DNA of 64,000 bases, taken from the NCBI GenBank assembly GCA_021030915.1, contig JAGEMR010000036.1:1-64000 (forward strand), read 5' to 3'. The position numbers were made by a program, and so were the translations under genes. The stretch comes from Astrothelium macrocarpum. Taxonomy: Eukaryota; Ascomycota; Dothideomycetes; Trypetheliales; Trypetheliaceae. Positions 54,731 through 64,000 of this stretch are shown one piece after another. Under the pieces are notes generated by a model. That model was not told where the DNA came from. It did no database searches and worked only from the letters and a program-made list of their open reading frames with translations. Position 1 is the first letter of the stretch. Each line of letters opens with the position of its first letter.

Positions 54731-55888
54731 ATGCCATCTCGTCCGCCTCAAATTGATCCTGCCTTGACTAACTTCCCTGGCTCGTCATCATTCCGTCCCG
54801 ACAATGAACCAGACCCTTCTCCTGATGCAGAAGCGCTGCCTAGGGAAACCAAAACGCGTACCGCCATAAGTGAGCTCGAACGCAAATCGCTCCGCGACTA
54901 TGCCCATCGCCATCCCAAGACTCCCCATAAAGAGCTTGCTACATGGTTTCAGTCCGCCTTCTCTCACCGTATAGCACAATCCTCCATATCTGATTCTCTT
55001 GGGTCACGCTTCGAATATCTCGATGCTCTCTCTGCCGAGAATCTCGCCGCAGATGGCGAATCCAAACGTCGTCGAGAACCCTCTTTTCCGCAGCTGGAGC
55101 GAAAACTCTTGGAATGGTACCAAGGCTGTATGGACAGAGGCGAACAAGTGACGGGGGAACTTGTAAAGAAGGCGGCAGCCGGCTTGTGGATGGGAATGAG
55201 CGAGTACAGCGGGAGAGATATGCCAAAGTGGAGTAATGGCTGGCTAGAGGGTTGGAAACAAAGGAATAGTATCACTTTTAAAGCGCATTTTTCTGATCGT
55301 GAAAGAACCAACAACAAGAGAACCAGGACAGAAGTAGATGACCAGATTGAGCGAGAAATGGAAAATGCGAAGACAAGAGGCGTGACTCAAATTCACAATG
55401 ATGTCCAGCAGAGCACATCTGATACGGTTCCTTGGGATATGTTGCGCCCTGAAAGCTCAGCTTTACAGAATGCAGATAGTGAAGCATGGGACATGCTTCG
55501 CCCTGTCGCTGCGTCGTTACGTGAACCAGCAAACGTTGATGATGACGGAGGAACTCCTCCCAATTTATTAGCAGACCCAGAACTGGAGTTCAGTCATCCA
55601 GGTTGTGATCCATCTATGCCAGTATGGCTACGGTCCCGCACATGGGATGAGTTGCCATGGGTAAAGGAAGGATCTATGGGACTTTCTTATTGTAACGCAA
55701 GCCAGAAACCAAAGAAAAGGATTGTCGAAGCTCCAAAAGCAGCGGCTAGACGCCAAGGAAGTGAAGTTTATCACGTAGATGAACGAGAAGATTCCTCAGG
55801 CCATGTGACACAGGGTATATCTGCACAACATCCGATAGCTGCAGGTACTTCGACATCTTCACATCAACACGGCACTCCATACTATTGA
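54731..55888 (+). CDS. CENP-B/Tc5-type DNA-binding protein (transposase-derived)
   Basis: Single exon, 385 residues. Residues about 46-97 form an N-terminal helix-turn-helix (SELERKSLRDYAHRHPKTPH, ATWFQSAFSHRIAQSSISDSL). Residues about 112-190 form the second one of the CENP-B/Tc5 type (FPQLERKLLEWYQGCMDRGE through MPKWSNGWLEGWKQRNSI). This two-HTH head is what CENP-B, fission yeast Abp1/Cbh and pogo-like transposases use to bind DNA. The remaining 190 residues are acidic and disordered, with a repeated PWDMLRPESSAL / AWDMLRPVAASL motif. There is no DDE catalytic domain. It therefore looks like a domesticated DNA-binding protein rather than an active transposase; a role in centromere or heterochromatin binding is inference. 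Confidence 0.8.
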   Translation: MPSRPPQIDPALTNFPGSSSFRPDNEPDPSPDAEALPRETKTRTAISELERKSLRDYAHRHPKTPHKELATWFQSAFSHRIAQSSISDSLGSRFEYLDALSAENLAADGESKRRREPSFPQLERKLLEWYQGCMDRGEQVTGELVKKAAAGLWMGMSEYSGRDMPKWSNGWLEGWKQRNSITFKAHFSDRERTNNKRTRTEVDDQIEREMENAKTRGVTQIHNDVQQSTSDTVPWDMLRPESSALQNADSEAWDMLRPVAASLREPANVDDDGGTPPNLLADPELEFSHPGCDPSMPVWLRSRTWDELPWVKEGSMGLSYCNASQKPKKRIVEAPKAAARRQGSEVYHVDEREDSSGHVTQGISAQHPIAAGTSTSSHQHGTPYY

Positions 55889-56166
55889 TAGTATTGCCAT
55901 CGCTCGAGCTGAACTTTCAGGAAGTGAGTTCTATGATATGATCCGTTTGCAACCTCATACCTTGGGCATCATCACACATAGACGTCCAACGAGAGCAGAG
56001 AGCTTTCCCTTATTGATACAAATCCATCTCGCTTGTCTCCTTACTTCGGCCTCTTTTCAGTCTTTGACATTACAACTTACTTTGTCATTTTCTTTATTCA
56101 CGGTCTTCCTGGACCACATTGTCCTTCTGGATTGATTTCCTTCTTGTGGCCAGGGCTTCCATCAAC
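55889..56166. other. Intergenic region
   Basis: A short spacer between two same-strand genes. CT-rich towards its right end (about 56030-56110), consistent with a promoter. Confidence 0.35.
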
Positions 56167-57656
56167 ATGACACCATCCACACAGGATATCCATCAAGGTT
56201 CCCATGTTGTCGCCCTCAGAGCTTTTGCTGAGGAAAACAAAATCAATCATGACAGTCTCCGTTCTTGGCTTGAATTGGAGCCTGTTCGGGAGGTGCTTTC
56301 TTCGTGGTGGACTAATGAGCAAGCCAATGGACTTTGCCGGAACATCGAAACTGAAACCTTTGTCCAGACAATCAATAGAGCAGTAGACACAGTTACTCGT
56401 CAGATTCAAAATTACGAATGCTTCGGAAAGTCAAATTACATGCTTGACACCGTAGATGGCATTCAAGCATCGCTTCGGACCATCGTACGTTTGGTATTCG
56501 AAACGCCTATTGAATGTGCTTTCATTAAAGATATGGCATTGGAAAAGCTCGTGTGGATGCTAGCATGGCTTTTCGGTATGGTTCGTGTCCAATTGAAGAC
56601 ATCCGACGGTTATTTTACGGCTCTTGTGTGTCCGACTGGTAGTACAATCAAAAGGGCATTACCAAAGAGGAAAAGATATGAAGGCAATTATAACACCAAA
56701 GTACGGTACCGAAATAGTCTTTGCAAAGGATCAATCCATTCAGAAATCGCCGGCAAAGTCAAGAAAGGGAACAGCGGCAAAAAGGATGACACTCGTGAGG
56801 ATGACGACAGTCTAAAAGATTTTGTTGTTGAAGATGATGATATGGATGATGAGGCGTCAGAAGACGATACTGAAATCAATCGGTTCCATTATGATCTTGG
56901 GGGAACCCCAGAGCAATTCGCTATGGAGACTGATCGTAATAAGCCTCCCCCCAAAGGCCAATAAGACGCTTGTCGCGCAAAAGATATGGAATTTTTCAAC
57001 CCAGCTGGACTCATAGGCTGGCCAGGAAGGATTTACAAGATACAGGATCCAAGGCCAAAGAACCGTTCATCGGCCAGACAGGGCAAAGTTCGAAGCGGCG
57101 CAAGTGTATTATGCCCAGGGTTTTGGAGGAGAATGAAGAGGACGACGATGAGGAATTCTTCGATCGATCTAAAGACGCAAGCAGTTCTCACAAGAATGAC
57201 TCTCCGACCAGCGTCAAGGGAGAGGGCAAGCCTGTTGCGAGGGATTCCCCTGAGCTGTATCCGCAAACGTTAGTGGATCATACAAATGTCGCTGCGGTCG
57301 ACACAGAGAAACCAGAGTCCAACGAAGTTCGTAATCCCACCTTGTCAAGCAGTCCCGATGAAGATTCCCTCGTCCAAGATTGGAAAAGTAAAGCCATCGC
57401 AGCTCAAGATAGCGAGGGATCGACTCTGGTCAAGCTCCGGAAGGCTGATACATGTGTAGAGCACCTGGAGGCGACAATGGGAGCACTCAAAGAAAGGAAC
57501 GAGCAACTTGAAAGGCAAATGCAGGAAGCCGCTACCGCAAGAAACATTGCAATCGAGGATACAACGATGGTCAGAAATGAATTGGCGGAGGTGAGAGGGA
57601 AACAGGAGAATTTGCGCAAAGCGTTAATGGAGGCTGGGTTCGGATTTATGGGTTAG
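56167..57656 (+). CDS. Acidic nuclear-type protein with C-terminal coiled coil
   Basis: Two long frames that must be joined: 56167-56964 (start MTPSTQDIHQG) and about 56980-57656. The first begins with a helical domain of about 170 residues (FAEENKINHDSLRSWLELEP, FVQTINRAVDTVTRQIQNYE), then a Lys-rich stretch (KRALPKRKRYEGN) and a long Asp/Glu tract. The second adds another acidic patch (ENEEDDDEEFF), Ser-rich linker and a coiled coil of about 70 residues (CVEHLEATMGALKERNEQLE) that ends at GFGFMG. The frame shift between the two requires an intron of 3n+2 nt. Donor GTCAGA at 56856 or GTTCCA at 56883 with acceptor CCCAG at 57004 fit, but neither is strong. The composition suggests a nuclear or chromatin-related protein. 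No family recognised. Confidence 0.55.
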
Positions 57657-57959
57657 GAGAGTCAATGGATCAGGAGAGTGAACAGCTTTGCTTTTGCCCT
57701 TTTTAGCCTTTTGAAAAAGCTTGGTTACGAGTTAAATTCCATCGACAAAACACCAATAGTGTCATAAATAATGTTATGCGTAGTAAGAGAAATAGCCGGA
57801 CCTACAAAAGTTGAAGAGCGTCTCACTATCTTAGCAATGAGTAGCATGATCACCAGCAGCATTCTCAATACATGTTTCTACGTTTGGACCACTCGGATTA
57901 TGTCGGGGTCCTGATGCGTTGACTTTCTGCCTGATAATTTAGAATCTAGACACATGAGC
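57657..57959. other. Convergent intergenic region
   Basis: A spacer between the acidic-protein gene and APC10, AT-rich, no features seen. Confidence 0.35.
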
Positions 57960-59650
57960 CTATCGAAAGACGGGTTCCGCCAACCACGATGGTTCCTTCA
58001 GTCCAGGCAAATTCCTTTTCTTCTGCCTCTTCCCATCAGCAGCACCCGGGCGAGCCTGCACCTCAGATTTAGGCGTCCTCCTCACCGCCATCTCCTTTCT
58101 ATCTCTTGCATACACCTGCAGCCCCCGCACATGCGTATCCTTACCGTTCTGATGGTTCTCCAAGATGCGCACCTGCACCAGGAACGCCCTCAGCGCGGGT
58201 CTCCGATCCCAATACCGCATCGCCTTCGCCTGCTCGTCCTCCTCACCCTCCACTCCCTTCCCCCCGGCGCCCGCCTCGCCCTCCTCTTCATCCTCGCCCT
58301 CCGGCTCCCCAACGCCCGAGAAGTCGACGTCGATCCAGCCCTTCGGCTGCTCAAACCGCATCTCTGCCCACTCCTGCAGGTCGTGTGGCCCGGTGCCCGC
58401 CAGGAACTGCATGCGCGTCGGCGTGTAGCTCTCGTCGGCGTCGAAGTCGAGGTGCACGCGCAGCGCGACGATCTCGACTTGCTTGAAGAAGTGCAGCGAC
58501 ACCGTGTGCGGCTGTGGGCCGTCGGACTGCCAGAAGGTGTCTGTCGAGGGGGAGCGGAGAGCGGCGACGCCGCAGCCGGGTTTGCTGGTGGAAACGGTCC
58601 AAGAGGCGAGGGAGGAGATTTCGCGGAGAGCGAGGTGCGCGTAGGGTGGGGTGGGATGGGAGTAGGGGGTGTCTGTGAGGGAGGGGTTAGTAGAGGTGGG
58701 GGGCGGAGGTATGAGAAGGGTGGGATGGTTTGAGAAGGAATGTAGTCATGAAAGATATGGATGAAACTAAGTTTGGAATTTCTCCTTCCCCAGTTCCCCG
58801 CTGCGAACTGTACATTGACCGAAGTGAGCGCCGTTGGGCTTCTGCAGGTAGATTGTGACAAGAGTGCATTAGATCTAACGTGAGGCATAGTACGAGTCAT
58901 TATGGTTTGGCTTGAACAAGCCGACAAACTCTCGGGACTATTTTGCTTCTTAAAATGAAAGTGTTGGATGGTTTCGTCGGCTCGAAAGCCCCGAACCTGG
59001 AAAATGAGGCGGAAAGTCATGAAAAGTGTAAACCTTCTTGAAATAACTCAATCACTAATCGGACCGCGTGGATATCCACTACATGACACGCGATACGATG
59101 GTACAGGGAAGAGGTTCTAGGAGAGGTACATGGTAGATAATATGGGAAAATAGACCAAAAATGGAAGGTCCATTCAACCCCAAACAGTTCACGAGTCGTG
59201 AAACAAAAGACGCTTTGGGCGAGAACGAGGTCTGAATACCCGTGGCGCATCTCCCCGACCCACGTGGAGATGATGGGGTTTAACTAGACATTGAAGGAAA
59301 GTAGGGAAAAGTCCCAATTGTAAGAGATTTGATGCGACGATTGATCCAGGCTGACCAATTAAGGGAGCGTAGCAACAACGGAGGCAGTTGGGCAATGTAG
59401 AGATCGCAAACAGTAGACAGGACCTACCTAGTTCTACTTCTTCTTCATCTTCTTCTTCACCAGACTCGCTGTCCTCCATTGCGGCGTCGTCTCCTCCACC
59501 ATCGTCAGCCTCATTTGGTTCCACATGTTCTTCTACTGCTTGAGCAACCTCGGCAGAAGCCTGGTCTTCGTCACTCGGTACTTCGAAGTCAGCTTGTAGC
59601 GATGGAGGAACTGGCGTCGGTTGGGCAGTTCGGCGTGTAGAAGGGGCCAT
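57960..59650 (-). CDS. APC10: Anaphase-promoting complex subunit 10 (Doc1)
   Basis: Exon 1 59428-59650 and exon 2 57960-58672 are joined across a long 755-nt intron (GTAGGT to CACAG); 311 residues. Exon 1 is a disordered, strongly acidic head (MAPSTRRTAQPTPVPPS and then Glu/Asp runs). Exon 2 carries the DOC domain: LALREISSLASWTVSTSKPG, GVAALRSPSTDTFWQSDG, PQPHTVSLHFFKQVEIVAL, DADESYTPTRM and, after an acidic insertion of about 50 residues, FLVQVRILENHQNGKD and THVRGLQVYARD. Apc10 is a processivity factor and D-box co-receptor of the APC/C ubiquitin ligase. The protein ends in Phe-Arg where the family usually ends in Ile-Arg, the tail that docks on Cdc27/Apc3. Confidence 0.93.
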
Positions 59651-61691
59651 GGTTGAGCATCGGTACAGAAAGAGAAATGCGGGGTGCATGCAGTGATCCG
59701 GCCTCTGCCTTGCCACTGGTGCTAATATAGTGGCGCACTTTCGATCATATGTCCGATGGAGAACGGCCAGATACTACCTAAGCCTGCGTTCCACTCTTCT
59801 TTCAGATCGATCTGGGTAACGCGTTGTTGTTCCGCCGTTCCTGCCTAAGGAAGTCCGCTCCACTCCAACATTCCATGGTTACACGGGCAATCGCGCGACT
59901 CAAGAGGATTGCTAAGAACGGGTACAGGCCCCATTTCATCTCGCGATCCTCGTGTTCGACCGGCAGCTCTCCCGACATCCGCCACTCGCTGTATTAATTG
60001 CGTACCGTTGACCTGTTGCTTCGCCTGTGCCGCAATGTGCCAAACCCTATGAGCCATTTGTGAAGTCGCAACACCGTTGAAGCTTGTTTAGTTGCTTCAA
60101 AGTCGAGACCGTCAACGTCATCGGAACGGCGTCCCGCAAGCGAAAGTACCCTAATTTGCAGTCCCATTGGGAAGGTCGTGCTCTTCTCAGTACTTTGTTG
60201 CTTAGCTCCCAGAGAACGGAAAATCCATGTTGTGGATCAGTTTTATCTGATACGCCTGAAACTTGCCAATAGTCCTAACGACTTGTGTTTAACAGCCTTG
60301 GCAAAGGTCATGCAAGGTAAAAGCCGTCTTTCAAGCCGACAGTCTGAGAAGCACGCGAAGTAGCCTTTCAACATCACAAAAGGAGCCCTGAGTGTACGGA
60401 GCATGGTCACTCGGTACGGCTGTAGACAGATTCTCACTAGAGCAAGCCACAAGGAGCTGCGGGCTGACAGCGTTCCACTGATTGTATGTAAGGCACAATC
60501 CGGAACCTTGTTTCTCATTACGGCTCTTCTCAGGTTCTGCACCACTCTTTAAAAGACAGCGACTACGATCCCGGTGTTGGTATACTATTGGTTGGCGCCC
60601 TTGTGCGTGCTTACTTTGCCAAGAATCGCCATGCGTTGAGCTGCAAAGACGTTGTGTCAATCTCACAATACCCAACTTAATTTTCGGTCATTCCGATACC
60701 CCAGGTTTTGTACAATCAAGCAAACAGGCGCCTAACTAATTTTGAGTTTGAGCACGCTTTCAACCCTCGCGTGCCCAAATGTCGGGACATTAATGTGCAT
60801 AATCCATGCTTTGGCACGCGGTCGACTTCCTCCCTAGCCACTATGCCCAAACACTTCCGGACCGATTTTGACGACTTCGACGTTTGATGCAGGGCTTCTA
60901 GTCGACGCCAGGCTCCCGTCCGACCTTCGTACCGGGGAATGGTTTGTAGGATGCATGACTCTCTGCCGTCTGCTTGGGCCTCTACATCCCCATGACTTCT
61001 AACCCTGGTGAGCTAGGCTAGCACATGGCTTGTTTTAATCTCCTGGATACGATCCTACCCGCTGGTAAGAACTAGCTCCATTTGGCTAAATAGCCGTTTG
61101 GTCCAGATTCTCCGCGAGCTGTTCTGTACCTGTGCTGGGATTGGGATTCGTCACAAAGCCATGCCATTAATCAAGGAGATGCAAGAAACCTCGGAAGTTT
61201 GGGACCTTCGTGCCCATCAACCATGGTCAAGAGTAGTATCGGAATCCTCTCCGGAGCGTACACGCTTACTGCGTACTTAGGTCTAAGTTTTCTACATCTG
61301 TGCACGTGTAAGTACAACCTCTTGTTCGCCAAACTTACTTCCAAGTGACACGATTGCACTTCTACCCTCCGCTATTTTACACCGTCAAAGTCAATACAAT
61401 TAGTTTAGTGCCCGTCAGACCTACGTGGGACCTTAATTCTTCGTTCCTTAATGATGTTATCCGTGTGATCTTCAATCCCCAAGTGTACCAGCATCTCCAG
61501 CCAGCTATCCGTCTCATTCCATCCTTTTGCTTCTGGCTTGTCATTCGACTCAACTCCAAAACTTTTGTACCGGCCGGACCGACAGGCAACAAGATCAGAA
61601 TCAAGCCCTTTCTAAAGGCTCGTTTCTTAGATCGTACCACGAGACTCTTCAGTCTGTGCTCCAAATTAGTCTTCTATGGAATAAGGCAGTC
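59651..61691. other. Gene-free stretch
   Basis: About 2 kb between APC10 and the rhodopsin-like gene. Frames up to 135 codons exist (for example 61345-61752) but overlap each other without motifs or sensible splice partners. No RNA gene was recognised. Confidence 0.4.
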
Positions 61692-63107
61692 ATGGCATCC
61701 TCTGGAACAGATCCAGCCAGCGATGTTTCTTCCAATGGACCTGCTATGGTAGCAACTAGCATTGCCTTTCTAGTCCTTGCATGGCTCACCGTCTTGTTGC
61801 GATTTTGGGTGCGACAAATCATGTTGCGATCTCTCGGCTTCGACGACTGGATGATGGGAATTACCCTTGTAAGTTGATCAGGCCTCTGCAAGATGTCTTC
61901 ACGACCATAATTTTGGCATCTCTAATAGCAATCAGCTTACGTTTACACTGTATTGCACCTTCTTGATGGTAGAAGTCAGCCACGGCGGGGGAGGTCATGT
62001 CAGCCAAACCGATCAATTGCATACCCTCGGTGAGCTTCTGAAAGTAAGATGTCCCGAAACGCTATGCCACATATGATTGTTAACTTGGAACTAGTATGTA
62101 CTCGTCAGCGAATGTCTCTACATAGCTTCCATGATCTTTCTCAAGATCTCTCTTGGGGTCTTTCTTCTACGTGTGGTCATACGTCCATGGCACGCTATCT
62201 TCATATACGTTATCGTGACAATCTCAACAGTCTTTGGAATCGCATATTTCTTTTTTGCGCTATTTCAATGTGGAAATCCAAGCCATATCCTTGAAAACAA
62301 GCTGGCTGGTCATTGTCAATCCGCATCGACTCAACTAGGAATGGGCTATGCACATGCAGCCGTCCAAGCACTTGCAGACTGGGCCTTTGCCACTCTACCA
62401 GTTGTCATCTTGTGGGATGCGAAAATGGATCGCGGGGCGAAAATCTCTGTTGCATTTATCCTCATGTTAGGAGCAGCGTAAGTGGAAAGCAGACTAGAAG
62501 TAATTCTGAACTTATTGCTGACAACATTCACCACAGTGGTAGCACTGCTACCTTGGTCCGTTTCAAGTTCGAGAATGGGCTTGTCAACGAGGAAGACTTC
62601 TTTTTCGCAGCAGCATACATTGCTATCACTTGTACGATTGAGGCTGGACTTGGAATAACAGCCGGATCTCTCGCCACGTTGAGACCACTTTTCAGGTGTT
62701 GCTTCGATCGTGTGCGCACTACTATTTCATCAGAGCAGAGAGGAAAATACAGCGGCCGAAAAGTTGGTCATTCTGGTTCTAGACCCGGGGCCCGGCGCAC
62801 CGTCACAGGTGATGGCAATTCATTTCGACCCTTCGAAAACAGTACAATGTTAGGCGACCTTAAAAGTGGCACGCGAACAATCGTAACGGGAAATCACCGC
62901 TCACGATCTTCTTCCGACGAAGAAATGAGCCTGGAGTTGGTTCCAAGAAATCAGTCCTCGCAGAACACATCCTCTTTACAGTCCCCGCCTCCTAGATGGA
63001 CGATCAACAGCGATAGTCCCAGCCCTAACCAGTCCTGGTTCAAAATTGAGAGGACAACGGATGTCGAGGTGACGAACGAATCGTGGCGCAAGCAGGCTCG
63101 GGTATAA
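61692..63107 (+). CDS. Seven-TM rhodopsin-like fungal membrane protein (PTH11-type, no CFEM)
   Basis: Four exons: 61692-61868, 61936-62043, 62095-62477 and 62537-63107. All phases match; 412 residues. Seven hydrophobic segments are visible: MVATSIAFLVLAWLTVLLRF, LTFTLYCTFLMVEV, ASMIFLKISLGVFLL, IFIYVIVTISTVFGIAYFFF, AFATLPVVILW, ISVAFILMLGAAG and IAITCTIEAGLGITAGSLA. Typical family marks are LGFDDWMM after helix 1, SHGGGGHV after helix 2, FQCGNPSH after helix 4 and a DWAFATLPV segment. There is no signal peptide and no CFEM cysteine domain. The 130-residue cytoplasmic tail is Ser/Thr/Arg-rich and could be phosphorylated. The family (fungal rhodopsin domain) includes the rice blast PTH11 receptor; ligand and partners here are unknown. 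Confidence 0.9.
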
Positions 63108-64000
63108 TAGCAATTTGGCCATTTATCGCATCTCAGCTGGAATCGAATTCCAGCTTTTCTATGACGTGTTTCAATAACATAAAATTACTTAATCTACCCT
63201 GTGATTGAAAGGCCTTGGGAGCGGTCGCGGTGTTTTGGAGAAATCCGGATTCCAAAAAGATGTCAACCTCGTCTGATGATTCCGTTATCTTGTCTTGGAA
63301 ACAATGCTAGCACATCACGAGAACAGGGAAAGTTGGAGCTCTAGCTCAACGGAAAAAGCTTGCGAATCTTGAACATGGTCTCTTGAGAGATTTCTGGTTG
63401 CCAAAATCGCCACGGTAGAGTGGAGTCGTTTGCGATCCTTCAGGGGGGTTTGTTTGAGAGAATCAAAGGACGCAGTTAGAGATGCGATTGATGATATTCA
63501 ATACCCTGTATTTTTAGTCTAGACGATCTCGATGCAAGCGAACAGTCTTGTCTGTGCGCTCGATCGAATGATTCATGATTTTGACAATGAGCTTAGTCTC
63601 GATGGTTGTAGCCGGGGAACTTATGAAGTGAACCTTTCCGCCGCTTGGATTGCCGAAAACCGGGCCCAGACGGGATTTCGGATAATGTTCCGCGAAGACA
63701 CCCTCTACGATGGGTCCGACAACATGCCTGGTCATTTATCAAACTGCATGTTGTAGTGATAGTGTGCCTGGTGAAACCACCGCGTCATGCTTCAACTCAC
63801 AGGTTATCACGACGCCAAGCTGGAGGTTCGGTCCATCAGAGTAGCGACCCGACCTCTCGGTATATTTTCTTTTTCTTAAAGTGGCGTGGTGGCGGAGTGT
63901 AACCCTCATCTCTCTTCATCAACTTGGTCTAGATCTGCGACTACGCCTTGTGCCTCTGCAAGAGACCGAGCTATACTCTTATTGAAAATGTGAAATCAAC
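63108..64000. other. Gene-free right end
   Basis: No convincing gene. A TAGCTCAACGG box at about 63352 resembles a tRNA A-box, but no matching stems or T-arm follow. Frames of 73-85 codons at 63514-63902 overlap on both strands and have no motif. Confidence 0.35.

Noticed and set aside
54731..55888. An active pogo/Fot1 transposon around the CENP-B-like gene
   Set aside because: No DDE domain follows the DNA-binding head, and I could not find terminal inverted repeats with TA duplications at its flanks by eye.
58190..59020. A 276-codon minus-strand frame across the APC10 intron and exon
   Set aside because: It overlaps the real DOC-domain frame in another phase, and its C-terminal half is an Arg/Ser-rich shadow of it.
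63340..63420. A possible tRNA starting with a TAGCTCAACGG A-box
   Set aside because: The D-stem cannot close and no T-arm follows within 100 bases.
1..64000. Prokaryotic features, CRISPR arrays, phage genes, rRNA operons
   Set aside because: Gene structure, introns and families are clearly fungal nuclear. No direct-repeat/spacer arrays or rRNA were seen.

Overview
The window is nuclear DNA of a filamentous ascomycete (Pezizomycotina; Leotiomycetes would fit, but that is a guess). The evidence is short GT-AG introns with CTRAC-like branch sites, two Zn(II)2Cys6 regulators, a PTH11-type rhodopsin-like membrane protein, an NRPS-like adenylation protein, fungal Hsp104, and a split tRNA-Leu gene. 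No operons, CRISPR arrays, rRNA genes or intact transposons were seen.

Left part (1-20 kb), accessory in character. It holds a stand-alone NRPS-like adenylation domain (1.3-2.9 kb), a secreted M35-like metallopeptidase (3.6-5.2 kb), a secreted-type protein of unknown function (7.8-8.9 kb), a small ISG12/Ifi-6-16-like membrane protein (10.7-11.4 kb), a coiled-coil protein (11.8-13.8 kb), a Tfc7/tau55-like histidine phosphatase (14.7-15.7 kb) and a large TPR-CHAT caspase-like protein (16.7-19.7 kb). Long stretches between them hold no gene I can support.

Middle part (20-42 kb), mostly housekeeping. RPS22 (uS8) and a cytosolic zinc-finger/LysM protein are divergent. HSP104 follows, with textbook heat-shock elements. 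Next come a Zn2Cys6 regulator and LSM7, which diverge from a 1.7 kb GC-rich, microsatellite-filled spacer. After them are a very long protein built from HYGRDAA glycine-rich repeats, a small basic fungal protein, an intron-containing tRNA-Leu(CAA) beside a tRNA-like half, and a second Zn2Cys6 regulator with a Fungal_trans domain.

42-48 kb is a 6.3 kb stretch without a convincing gene.

Right part (48-64 kb). Adenine deaminase, glutamate decarboxylase (with three consecutive micro-exons), an amidase divergent from a CENP-B-type DNA-binding protein, an acidic nuclear-looking protein whose two reading frames must be joined, the APC/C subunit Apc10/Doc1, and a seven-TM rhodopsin-like protein.

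Exon joins were worked out by hand from splice sites, phase and family knowledge. Where totals are given, exon lengths add to a whole number of codons. Family assignments come from recognised motifs, not from database searches.
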